Assembly (NCBI GenBank): GCA_005773695.1
Contig: SXHM01000249.1
Coordinates: 1 to 17,922 of the forward strand
From: Bacteroidota bacterium
GTDB lineage: Bacteria > Bacteroidota > Bacteroidia > SXHM01
Direction of reading: 5' to 3'
DNA length: 17,922 nucleotides
Shown here: in pieces, positions 1-6,308 of the stretch
Layout: every line of letters begins with the position of its first letter
Numbering within the stretch: position 1 is the stretch's first letter
Made by a program: the position numbers and the translations under genes
Notes under the pieces: model-generated
What the model saw: the letters and a program-made list of their open reading frames with translations, nothing else
Told to the model about the DNA's origin: nothing
The model's database searches: none

Positions 1-591
1 GTTGACTATTACTATAAGATATACGTCAAGAACCGCTGGAAGTCTTTAACGGTGGTTTCGCTAAGCATAGGGCAGGGTGAGTTGGGCACTACTCCGCTTC
101 AATTGGCTAATCTGGTTGCCATTCTTGCCAACCGCGGATATTATTATCCTCCGCATCTGGTAAAACAGATTGGCAGTAAAAAAATCGAGAACGAATTTAC
201 CACCCGCAATTATACTACCATTGACAGTGGTTATTTTCAATTAGTAATTGACGGCATGGAACAGGTTGTTGAGGCAGGAACGGCAGCACGTTCGAAACTA
301 AAAGGCATACCCTACTGCGGAAAAACAGGAACGGCACAAAACCCGCACGGTGAAGATCACTCAGTGTTTGTTTGTTTCGCACCCAAGGAAAATCCTAAGA
401 TTGCACTGGCTGTGTTTGTTGAAAATTCAGGAAAAGGCGGAACCTATGCTGCACCTATTGCCAGTTTGCTGATTGAAAAATATCTTACAGATAGTTTGAG
501 AAGACCTTTGGTGGAAGAATTTATTTTGAATACCAACCTGATGCCAAAGCCTGATGAGAAACCACTTAAGAAAGAACCTGTAACAGATTGA
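1..591 (+). CDS. mrdA: Penicillin-binding protein 2, C-terminal part (5' end outside window)
   Basis: This is the last 196 codons of PBP2, the class B transpeptidase that cross-links peptidoglycan during cell elongation. The reading frame is open from base 1, so the N-terminus and the SxxK and SxN motifs lie upstream of the window. The visible part begins with the conserved stretch around SIGQGELGTTPLQLAN (codons about 21-36). It contains the third transpeptidase motif, KTGTAQNPHG, with K-T-G at bases 322-330, followed by the family's FVCFAPKENPKIALAVFVEN segment. The C-terminal tail is charged and proline-rich (KPDEKPLKKEPVTD). The stop TGA overlaps the start of rodA, its usual partner, so the two are co-transcribed and probably translationally coupled. 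Identity rests on the KTG context and the rodA neighbour; an FtsI-type class B PBP is much less likely in this context. Confidence 0.93.
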   Translation, partial: VDYYYKIYVKNRWKSLTVVSLSIGQGELGTTPLQLANLVAILANRGYYYPPHLVKQIGSKKIENEFTTRNYTTIDSGYFQLVIDGMEQVVEAGTAARSKLKGIPYCGKTGTAQNPHGEDHSVFVCFAPKENPKIALAVFVENSGKGGTYAAPIASLLIEKYLTDSLRRPLVEEFILNTNLMPKPDEKPLKKEPVTD

Positions 592-1853
592 GAAAACAGA
601 AATCCATATTTGATAACTTAGACTGGGTGATGGTTACCATCTTTCTGGTAATGATTTTCCTGGGCTGGATAAATATTTATGCTGCCGTTTATAACGAGGA
701 GCACAAGAGCATTCTGGATACTTCAGAAAACTATGGCAAACAGTTGATCTGGATAGCAAGTTCCATTTTTATAGCAGCTGTTATACTACTTATTGACGGA
801 AAGTTTTATACCATTTCTGCTTATCCTGTTTATGGGCTGGTGATGATGCTGCTTATTCTGGTATTGGTTTTCGGACGAGAGGTTTCGGGAAGCAAATCGT
901 GGTTTGAGATTGGCAGCAACTTCAGGATACAGCCGGCAGAGTTTGGCAAATTTGCAACTGCGCTTGTGGTTGCCAAATACCTGAGCACGATGAACATTAA
1001 GTTTGAGGACAACAGAACCAAACTGATTACAGCTGCCTTTATTGCCGCCCCTGCCCTGCTTATTTTGTTGCAGAACGATACGGGCTCGGCTTTGGTTTAC
1101 GGGGCCTTTTTGTTTGTGCTATATCGCGAAGGTTTATCAGGAAATTTTTTGATGGCGGGTGTAGCGGTGGTAACGGTCTTTATTGTAACGCTTCTTTTTG
1201 ACCCCAAAACCATGATGTGGATTGTAGGGGTTATTGCCTTCCTGATTTTTATTGCGGGCAAGCGCAACTGGAAAAATGCACTGCTGATTGGCGGCACTGC
1301 AGTGGTTTTTTCGGGCATATCCTATAGTGTAGGATATGTGGTTGACAATGTATTGGAGATACACCAGAAAACACGTATCAATGTTATGCTGGGCAAGGAA
1401 GATGACCCGAAAGGGGTAGGTTACAATGTGAACCAGAGTAAAATTGCCATAGGCTCGGGAGGCTTTAGCGGAAAAGGTTTTTTAAACGGCACACAAACCA
1501 AATACAAGTTTGTGCCCGAACAAAGCACCGACTTTATTTTTTGCACCGTGGGCGAAGAGTGGGGTTTTATGGGCGCCTTTGTGGTGATCGTGTTGTTTAT
1601 GTTTTTATTAGTGCGCATTATTTATGTAGCCGAACGACAGAAATCTACCTTTACACGCATCTATGGCTATGGGGTGGCTTCTATATTGTTCTTCCACTTT
1701 GCAATAAACATTGCCATGACTATAGGGCTTGCTCCCGTTATCGGAATTCCGTTGCCCTTTTTCAGTTATGGAGGTTCATCACTTTGGGCGTTTACTATTC
1801 TTCTGTTTGTGTTTATTAAACTGGATGCGTATAGGATGCAGTTGTTGCGGTAA
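588..1853 (+). CDS. rodA: RodA, SEDS-family peptidoglycan glycosyltransferase
   Basis: RodA polymerises lipid II into glycan strands with PBP2 in the inner membrane (established for the SEDS family). The 421-residue protein is polytopic, with about ten hydrophobic segments, the first at about residues 12-33. Conserved marks are SGSKSWFEIG at 100-109 followed by the RIQPAEFGK block at 113-121, EDDPKGVGYNVNQSKIAIGSGG at 271-292 (D273 matches the catalytic aspartate position of RodA), GTQTKYKFVPEQSTDFIF at 301-318, and the terminal GIPLPFFSYGGSS block at 386-398. The start is a TTG at 588-590 overlapping the PBP2 stop (TTGA, 4-bp overlap). I chose it because the protein then begins just before the first hydrophobic segment and no ATG lies nearby. 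Transcription probably ends at the hairpin at 2178-2198. Confidence 0.95.
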   Translation: MRKQKSIFDNLDWVMVTIFLVMIFLGWINIYAAVYNEEHKSILDTSENYGKQLIWIASSIFIAAVILLIDGKFYTISAYPVYGLVMMLLILVLVFGREVSGSKSWFEIGSNFRIQPAEFGKFATALVVAKYLSTMNIKFEDNRTKLITAAFIAAPALLILLQNDTGSALVYGAFLFVLYREGLSGNFLMAGVAVVTVFIVTLLFDPKTMMWIVGVIAFLIFIAGKRNWKNALLIGGTAVVFSGISYSVGYVVDNVLEIHQKTRINVMLGKEDDPKGVGYNVNQSKIAIGSGGFSGKGFLNGTQTKYKFVPEQSTDFIFCTVGEEWGFMGAFVVIVLFMFLLVRIIYVAERQKSTFTRIYGYGVASILFFHFAINIAMTIGLAPVIGIPLPFFSYGGSSLWAFTILLFVFIKLDAYRMQLLR

Positions 1854-1904
1854 AGAAGAGAATTGGGTGTTATCCGGATACGTAAGTTTTATTGCTGAAT
1901 TCTA

Positions 1905-1926
1905 TTGGATGTCGGTAACGCTCGTC
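1905..1926 (+). repeat. Palindrome-array unit 1, left member of the outer inverted repeat
   Basis: This unit contains TGTCGGTAACGCTCGTC. Over 22 bases it matches the reverse complement of 2127-2148 at 20 positions, so the two form an inverted repeat enclosing the rest of the array. Its own centre (ACGCTCGT) is only weakly palindromic and it has no private arms. Confidence 0.7.
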
Positions 1927-1942
1927 ATTTGAGCTGAAGAGA

Positions 1943-1984
1943 GCTATTTATTGTCAGTAACGATCGTTTGTGAGAGTAAATAGC
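1943..1984. repeat. Palindrome-array unit 2 with GCTATTTA/TAAATAGC arms
   Basis: This is a 42-bp imperfect palindrome. The arms are GCTATTTA (1943-1950) and TAAATAGC (1977-1984), and AACGATCGTT (1959-1968) lies exactly at the centre of symmetry. By hand count 17 of 21 opposed positions are Watson-Crick pairs and one more is G-T. Confidence 0.75.
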
Positions 1985-1991
1985 GTCATTT

Positions 1992-2011
1992 TGACAAAGT
2001 AACGATTGTCA
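1992..2011. repeat. Palindrome-array unit 3, weak hairpin
   Basis: This is a degenerate unit containing AGTAACGATTGTC. TGACAA (1992-1997) can pair with TTGTCA (2006-2011), leaving AGTAACGA as the loop, so its symmetry axis is shifted compared with the other units. A GTCATT(TT)GACA direct repeat surrounds it (1985-1996 and 2008-2017). Confidence 0.5.
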
Positions 2012-2028
2012 TTGACATAAAACAGGTC

Positions 2029-2066
2029 TCTTGATTGCCGGTAACGATCGTTTGAGACAATCAAGA
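2029..2066. repeat. Palindrome-array unit 4 with TCTTGATTG/CAATCAAGA arms
   Basis: This is a 38-bp imperfect palindrome. Arms at 2029-2037 and 2058-2066 pair over 9 bp, and AACGATCGTT (2043-2052) lies at the centre of symmetry. By hand count 15 of 19 opposed positions pair. The core TGCCGGTAACGATCGTTTG differs from unit 2 at two bases, while the arms are unrelated to those of unit 2. Confidence 0.75.
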
Positions 2067-2072
2067 CATCTA

Positions 2073-2106
2073 TTGAGTATCACTGACGATCGTCAGTGAC
2101 ACTCAA
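2073..2106. repeat. Palindrome-array unit 5, near-perfect 34-bp palindrome
   Basis: The inner 20 bp (2080-2099, centred on GACGATCGTC) are perfectly self-complementary. Symmetry continues outward through one mismatch (2079 against 2100) into TTGAGT/ACTCAA. In total 16 of 17 opposed positions pair, with no unpaired loop at the centre. It is the most regular unit of the array. Confidence 0.85.
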
Positions 2107-2126
2107 CTTCAATTTCCAACCCAAAA

Positions 2127-2148
2127 GACGATCGTTACCGACACCCAA
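2127..2148 (-). repeat. Palindrome-array unit 6, right member of the outer inverted repeat
   Basis: This unit lies in reverse orientation. On the - strand it reads TTGGGTGTCGGTAACGATCG and onward, matching unit 1 at 20 of 22 positions. It ends 29 bases before the bidirectional terminator stem. Confidence 0.7.
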
Positions 2149-2173
2149 CCATTATTTTGTACTGAAAAGGCAC

Positions 2174-2205
2174 AAAAAAACCCGCATAAAGCGGGTTTCT
2201 TTATT
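2174..2205. terminator. Bidirectional intrinsic terminator between rodA and the ppiD-like gene
   Basis: AAACCCGC (2178-2185) and GCGGGTTT (2191-2198) form a perfect 8-bp stem with an ATAAA loop. On the + strand it is followed by the T-rich CTTTATT. On the - strand the A-run at 2174-2180 becomes a T-tract directly after the stem. It can therefore stop rodA transcripts from the left and ppiD-like transcripts from the right. It lies 18 bases beyond the ppiD-like stop codon. Confidence 0.88.
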
Positions 2206-2222
2206 CAATATTCAGAAGTAGT

Positions 2223-4325
2223 TTAGTAAAACTTCACACGGTTATCTTTCACCTCTGCTTTGTCTTTTAGTGCTTCATACACTTCGTAATCGGCACGTGA
2301 CGAAAGTGTTTGTACCAATTGTTTTTTAGCAGGGACAAAGTCGGTTACTTCGGGTGCTTCGGTTACATTGTCAACATACACTACATATACACCCGACAAA
2401 CCTTTTATGGGTTTAGAAACAGCGGCAGCTTTAAGCGCAGAAACGGTGCCCAGCACTTCGGGTTCTTTACCCATTCCGGGTATAGAGCCTGCACTGAATA
2501 CTACGTTTTGTGCTGTTTCAACAGCTGTGTTCATTTTTGCGGCAAGGGCATCGGCAGCAGGGCTGCCGGCAAGGGCTGCTTCAAATTCTTTGATAAACTG
2601 TTCGGCTTTCTTTTCTTTACGCACTTCGGCTTCCAGTTCTTCTTTAATTGTTTCAAGCGGTTTAACACCTTTCTCGTATTTCTCGGCCAATACCACTACT
2701 ACATATTTGCTACCTACTTCATACACCTCTGATACATCGCCTTTTTTAGCGGTGTTGTAGGCCCACTGAATAAGCGGACGGGGATTTTCCAATCCGGCTA
2801 CTTTGCTTTCCATTGGTTTTACATTTGGAGCAATGCGCACATTGTAACCGGCTGCGGTAGCTGCGGCTTCAAATGCTTCGAGCGTGCGGTTTTTGGTAGA
2901 AAAATCGCTTGCTTTAGAATAAATGTTCTGGAAGGTTTTATCGCTTGGCTCGGTCAGGCGCTCTACGGTGCCTATGTTTAGTCTGCGACCCTCTTTGCTT
3001 CTGTCGGTAATCTCAATCAGGTGAACACCAAACTGAGAAACTACAATTGGCATATCGCCTTTTTTACCGTTGAAGCAGGCATCGTTAAACTCGGGAACCA
3101 TAACACCTTCTTTGAACCAGCCAAGGTCGCCACCCTGCGCTCCTGAACCTGCATCGGTTGAAATGGCTTTCGCCAAATCAGAAAAGTTGTTTTTTGATTT
3201 GATTACTTTTTTCAGACTGTCGGCAGTGGCTTTAACCTGATCAGCCGTTTTTCCGCCTTCTACTTTCAACAGAATGTGGCGGGCTTTTACTGAATCGACA
3301 GCCATTTTGGTTCCAAGAAGTTTAGATACTTTCCAACTTGCACCATCTAAGTAAGGACCTGCAATGGTTCCAACTGCTGCTTTTTTAAGAGTATCAGCAG
3401 AAGGAGGTAATGCTGTTTCTGCATACCACATAGCTGAATAAGGCTTGTCTGAATTGATGTTGATAAACAGCGTATCGTTATCGGTCAGTTTAAATTCTTC
3501 GGTGGTTTTGTCAATCCACTGTTTGGCAGCCGCGTTGTCTTCGTCAGAAGGTTTAATGTCGAATGCTACATATTTAAGATCCACTGCTTCCTCTTGTTTG
3601 TATTGCTCTTTAAAGTTGTTGGCAGCGTAGTATGCTTTTATTTCTGAATCGGTAACAGCTACAGTTGTGTCGGTTGAGGCAGCGTAACGTTTGGCCACAA
3701 AACGAATAGTTGCCTGTTTATTTTTAGCTGAGTTATCGGCTTTAGCCTCAGCAGTAGTGATGTAAAGACCTTTTTTTACAAGGGTATTGTATTTAGTATA
3801 TACCTGCTGTTTTTTAAGGTCGCGCTCAAAAGCCAACCAGCGTTTTTTGGTATCACCGGTTTCGTCTTCATCCATTCTTTTAAGGAAAGCAATTACGTTG
3901 CCGGGGTTAAACTCGCCTGTTTGCGGATTTCCAAAAGCCTGACGTACCTGCTGGCTTGGGTTAGGACCCTGAATCATGTCGAATAATTCTTCGGCACTAA
4001 CGGTTAGCCCAAGTTCTTCGTGTTGGCTTCCCATTACAATTTCCTGAATCTGTTGCTCCCAGGTCTGGTTGCGGATAGCTTCTTTGGTCGCTTCATCAAG
4101 GTTAGCCTGCTGGTAATTGGCTTTGTAATTTTCAATGGCTTCCTGAACTTTAAGTTCAAAATCCTGCCCTTCAATTTTTTCACCGGCAATAACTCCTACG
4201 TGGGTTTCGCCACGTTGTGAACTGCTAAAGATGGAACTGGGGTCAATAACAAAAAGGGCAATACCAAGCCCTACGAATATTAATGCTAAATAAGTTTTTT
4301 CTCTGATTTTCTGTAGAATGGACAT
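2223..4325 (-). CDS. ppiD: Membrane-anchored peptidyl-prolyl isomerase, PpiD/SurA-like
   Basis: This is a periplasmic folding factor with a parvulin-type prolyl isomerase domain. The 700-residue protein starts with a short charged segment and one membrane helix (about residues 12-28), the topology of PpiD: inner-membrane anchor, periplasmic bulk. Residues about 35-230 resemble the helical SurA/PpiD N-terminal chaperone region. One clear parvulin domain spans about 345-442, with KARHILLKV at 347-355 (H350), GGDLGWF at 398-404 and QFGVHLIEI at 431-439 (H435). The rest is a charged C-terminal region (about 450-700) with a PpiD-like KEELEAEVRKEKK helix near 575. Bacteroidota homologues are usually named SurA N-terminal domain or PpiD-like proteins; which E. 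coli factor it replaces is not clear. It is transcribed alone, ending at the shared terminator. A promoter candidate lies 25 bases upstream. Confidence 0.88.
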   Translation of the reverse strand: MSILQKIREKTYLALIFVGLGIALFVIDPSSIFSSSQRGETHVGVIAGEKIEGQDFELKVQEAIENYKANYQQANLDEATKEAIRNQTWEQQIQEIVMGSQHEELGLTVSAEELFDMIQGPNPSQQVRQAFGNPQTGEFNPGNVIAFLKRMDEDETGDTKKRWLAFERDLKKQQVYTKYNTLVKKGLYITTAEAKADNSAKNKQATIRFVAKRYAASTDTTVAVTDSEIKAYYAANNFKEQYKQEEAVDLKYVAFDIKPSDEDNAAAKQWIDKTTEEFKLTDNDTLFININSDKPYSAMWYAETALPPSADTLKKAAVGTIAGPYLDGASWKVSKLLGTKMAVDSVKARHILLKVEGGKTADQVKATADSLKKVIKSKNNFSDLAKAISTDAGSGAQGGDLGWFKEGVMVPEFNDACFNGKKGDMPIVVSQFGVHLIEITDRSKEGRRLNIGTVERLTEPSDKTFQNIYSKASDFSTKNRTLEAFEAAATAAGYNVRIAPNVKPMESKVAGLENPRPLIQWAYNTAKKGDVSEVYEVGSKYVVVVLAEKYEKGVKPLETIKEELEAEVRKEKKAEQFIKEFEAALAGSPAADALAAKMNTAVETAQNVVFSAGSIPGMGKEPEVLGTVSALKAAAVSKPIKGLSGVYVVYVDNVTEAPEVTDFVPAKKQLVQTLSSRADYEVYEALKDKAEVKDNRVKFY

Positions 4326-4349
4326 CGTTTACTTTTTTATTTGGGGCTG

Positions 4350-4379
4350 CGAATATATAGAAAATGTACTAAGTACAAA
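4350..4379 (-). promoter_or_regulatory. Candidate Bacteroidota-type promoter for the ppiD-like gene
   Basis: On the - strand TTTG (4376-4379) is followed after 18 bases by TATATTCG (4350-4357). This compares with the Bacteroidota sigma consensus TTTG-N19-21-TAnnTTTG, with one base off in the second box. It ends 24 bases before the start codon. The TTTG lies inside the heptamer repeat at 4367-4394. Prediction from motif only. Confidence 0.4.
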
Positions 4380-4394
4380 GTACTAGGTAGTTAG
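4367..4394. repeat. Short degenerate repeat with 7-bp period (TACTAAG-like)
   Basis: Four consecutive heptamers, TACTAAG, TACAAAG, TACTAGG and TAGTTAG, occupy the gap between the YebC-family and ppiD-like genes. The first three differ from each other by one to three bases. The TTTG box of the ppiD-like promoter candidate falls within the second unit. Confidence 0.5.
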
Positions 4395-4406
4395 ATTTGT
4401 ATGCTG

Positions 4407-5114
4407 TTACTTCATATTATGATACACCGCCTGCACATCATCATCGTCTTCAAACCGTTCAATCAGTGCGTTGATTTCTGCTTGCTGCGCTTCATTCAGC
4501 TCCATTGTGGTAGCTGGAAACCGCTGCTTGGCTGTACTTAGAATAGGAATACCTTTTTCCTCCAGAGCTTTCTGCATTCTGCCCATGTCAACAAAGTCGG
4601 TGTAAAGGAATGTACCGTCTTCGTCTTTATTTATCTCTTCCAGACCATGGTCAATCAGATCAAGTTCCAGTTCTTCAATGTCTTTTCCGGTGTCGTCAAT
4701 TTTAAAAACACCTTTGCGCTCAAACATAAAAGCCACAGAGCCATTGGTTCCCAAAGCACCGTTGGCTCGTGAAAAGTACATACGAACGTTAGCAACCGTG
4801 CGGGTGTTATTGTCTGAAGCACACTCAATCAGCATGGCAATTCCATAGGGACCATAGCCTTCAAAAACACTTTCTTCAAAATCTTTTTCCTCTTTGCTGG
4901 ATGCACGTTTTATGGCAGCATCTACTCTATCCTTGGGCATGTTAATAGCCTTTGCATTCTGGATAGCAGCACGCAGACGCGGATTACCTCCCGGATCGGC
5001 ACCACCTTGTTTTATAGCTATGGCTATCTCTTTACCTATTTTGGTAAAGCCTTTAGCCATCTTGTCGAAGCGGGCAAACATGGTGTGTTTACGTTTTTCA
5101 AATACTCTTCCCAT
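4407..5114 (-). CDS. yebC: YebC/TACO1-family translation or transcription regulator
   Basis: This is a cytoplasmic YebC/PmpR/TACO1-family protein. Family members have been linked both to DNA-binding regulation and to helping ribosomes through difficult sequences such as proline runs. The 235-residue length fits the family. The N-terminus MGRVFEKRKHTMFARFDKMAK matches the Bacteroidota form, which supports the ATG at 5112-5114 over the internal Met12. Conserved marks are GGADPGGNPRLRAAI at about 38-52, INMPKDRVDAAIKRA at about 57-71, the FEGYGPYGIAMLIECASDNNTRTVANVR block at about 84-111, and GALGTNGSVAFMFERKGVF at about 119-137. It lies between the ppiD-like gene (81-bp gap) and the small lipoprotein gene (79-bp gap) on the same strand, probably with its own promoter. 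The molecular role here is inferred from the family only. Confidence 0.93.
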   Translation of the reverse strand: MGRVFEKRKHTMFARFDKMAKGFTKIGKEIAIAIKQGGADPGGNPRLRAAIQNAKAINMPKDRVDAAIKRASSKEEKDFEESVFEGYGPYGIAMLIECASDNNTRTVANVRMYFSRANGALGTNGSVAFMFERKGVFKIDDTGKDIEELELDLIDHGLEEINKDEDGTFLYTDFVDMGRMQKALEEKGIPILSTAKQRFPATTMELNEAQQAEINALIERFEDDDDVQAVYHNMK

Positions 5115-5171
5115 GAGAAAAAAAGTTATTGGTTAATTATTAATAGTTAAAAGGAAAAACCATTGGGGCGG

Positions 5172-5179
5172 CAAAAATA
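5172..5179 (-). promoter_or_regulatory. Candidate -7 box for yebC
   Basis: On the - strand TATTTTTG matches the Bacteroidota TAnnTTTG box exactly and lies 57 bases upstream of the yebC start. I could not find a convincing TTTG box at the right distance upstream, so only half of the promoter is supported. Confidence 0.3.
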
Positions 5180-5193
5180 ATAAAGGCTGCGAA

Positions 5194-5649
5194 TTATTCC
5201 ACTTTTGCCAGTGAACCATCATTATTTACAAAGCGGTAATGTGCCCAATCCCCTATTCGGCCTTCGTCAAAACGTATACCGTAGCAAAAACGGGTAAACC
5301 CGAAACCGTTATCCATCGTGCAATATCGGTAGGTCATTAAATCGGGGTTCCATGCTTTAGTATAGTCTGATGATATATCGGGAGTGCTTTTGAGCTTATT
5401 AAATACAAGCAGGTAAAATATGGTTGCAGTATCTTTTCCTTCCAGCAGTTTTATTTTTTCCTGCCAAAGGGCTTTTGCCAACTCGACAGTATTTGTATCG
5501 GCACTATAAAAGGTAGCTGCTACTATGTTGTCGTCTGAATAAGTTGAAACTCTTTGAAGCAAAGGGCAATCGCCTTCTCCCGGGCATTTGGTTTTAGATG
5601 AACAAGAACTGAGAATAAATATGATAAATAAAAAGACTATATGCTTCAT
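5194..5649 (-). CDS. Small lipoprotein of unknown function
   Basis: I do not recognise the family. I choose the ATG at 5647-5649 (151 residues), because the protein then opens with a lipoprotein signal: MKHIVFLFIIFILSSC, with a basic residue, a hydrophobic core and a lipobox-like LSSC, Cys16 being the lipidation site. A longer frame reaching 5691 adds 14 residues that would spoil this signal and would overlap the upstream START gene. The mature part has four further cysteines (22, 28, 110, 122), an even number that would suit two disulphides in the periplasm. There are no repeats and no internal membrane segments. The gene follows the START-domain gene by 17 bp on the same strand, so the two are likely co-transcribed and may act together at the envelope (inference). 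Confidence 0.75.
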   Translation of the reverse strand: MKHIVFLFIIFILSSCSSKTKCPGEGDCPLLQRVSTYSDDNIVAATFYSADTNTVELAKALWQEKIKLLEGKDTATIFYLLVFNKLKSTPDISSDYTKAWNPDLMTYRYCTMDNGFGFTRFCYGIRFDEGRIGDWAHYRFVNNDGSLAKVE

Positions 5650-5666
5650 GATTTTTTTAGGGTTAA

Positions 5667-6308
5667 CTATTCCAACTCCTTCACAAACCAAAACGTAGCG
5701 TTTTTGTGCAAACCACTTTCCAGCAGGTTGCGGACTTTTTTCAGGGTATTGTAAGGACCTGTGTCAATAGTTGAGTTAATAAGCCAAGCCGGAACATTGC
5801 CTCCCGGATTAATGCATGCATAGTAATCTACATCTACATAGCCGCCTTCAACCGGTGTTAGCGTCCAGGCCGTGCGACCTTCTTTGATGCGAATCACATC
5901 TTCGTTTTCGTCAAGCATTTCGGGCATGCATACCGAGTTGGTGCTGATGACCAAAGTGTTTTCGTCCTGTTTCAGTGATGAGCGAAAAATTAAATCCCTA
6001 TTGCTTACCGGCCATGGTAATTCGGTTTGGGTATAGTAGCATTGTGCGGTGTCGCACACTATTTTTAAAACTTTTGCTTCCACACAGTTATAGGCCCAGT
6101 CTTTATAACCCGGAACATCTTTAAGCAAAGCAGTAAAAGCCGATAGCGATGTTTTTATCCGAACCGTGGCACGCACCTCTTCTATTTTTTTGCCTTCGGG
6201 CAGGCGCGAATAAACTTTTATTCCGTCATCATCTTTTTTTAAAGTCCACTCCTGTGCATAAGCAGCAAACGACATTAGCAAAATGAAAATCAAAAATAAA
6301 TTCTTCAT
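5667..6308 (-). CDS. Secreted START-domain protein
   Basis: This is a START/SRPBCC-fold protein; the fold has a deep hydrophobic pocket and typically binds lipids or sterols. The 213-residue product begins with a signal peptide (MKNLFLIFILLMSFAAYA, likely cut before Gln19), so the domain acts outside the cytoplasm. The START domain fills about 20-205. Recognisable marks are DDDGIKVYSR near 26-35, the VRATVRIKTSLSAFTALLKDVPGYKDW block at 45-71, LPWPVSNRDLIFRS at 97-110, and the C-terminal INPGGNVPAWLINS segment at 166-179. Its start overlaps the end of the DUF2804 gene by 4 bp and a lipoprotein gene follows, suggesting one transcript. The ligand is unknown; export of a START domain makes envelope lipid handling plausible but unproven. 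Confidence 0.85.
   Translation of the reverse strand: MKNLFLIFILLMSFAAYAQEWTLKKDDDGIKVYSRLPEGKKIEEVRATVRIKTSLSAFTALLKDVPGYKDWAYNCVEAKVLKIVCDTAQCYYTQTELPWPVSNRDLIFRSSLKQDENTLVISTNSVCMPEMLDENEDVIRIKEGRTAWTLTPVEGGYVDVDYYACINPGGNVPAWLINSTIDTGPYNTLKKVRNLLESGLHKNATFWFVKELE

Larger units (their letters stand above)
1863..2148. repeat. Array of palindromic repeats with a GTAACGATCG core
   Basis: This gene-free stretch between converging rodA and the ppiD-like gene holds six related elements in 286 bp. Their cores are at 1910-1926, 1952-1970, 1998-2010, 2036-2054 and 2081-2098, plus 2127-2143 in the opposite orientation. The shared core is close to TGTCGGTAACGATCGTTTG. At least three units are centres of longer palindromes whose outer arms differ in sequence but each pair with themselves. 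The ends form an inverted repeat, TTGGGTGT at 1863-1870 and ACACCCAA at 2141-2148. No ORF crosses it convincingly. It resembles REP/BIME-type palindromic arrays, but I see no transposase in the window. Function unknown. Confidence 0.8.

Noticed and set aside
1863..2148. Reading the repeat cluster as a CRISPR array
   Set aside because: The repeats are short, imperfect, unevenly spaced and occur in both orientations. The sequences between them are parts of self-complementary arms rather than unique spacers, and no cas gene is in the window.
2310..2760. Long open frames on the + strand opposite the ppiD-like gene
   Set aside because: These are shadows of the strongly supported - strand gene; their translations are low-complexity, rich in F/Y or A/S, with no domain.
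5650..5691. Longer start for the small lipoprotein
   Set aside because: It would overlap the START gene and place 14 residues in front of a clear lipoprotein signal peptide; the ATG at 5647-5649 fits better.
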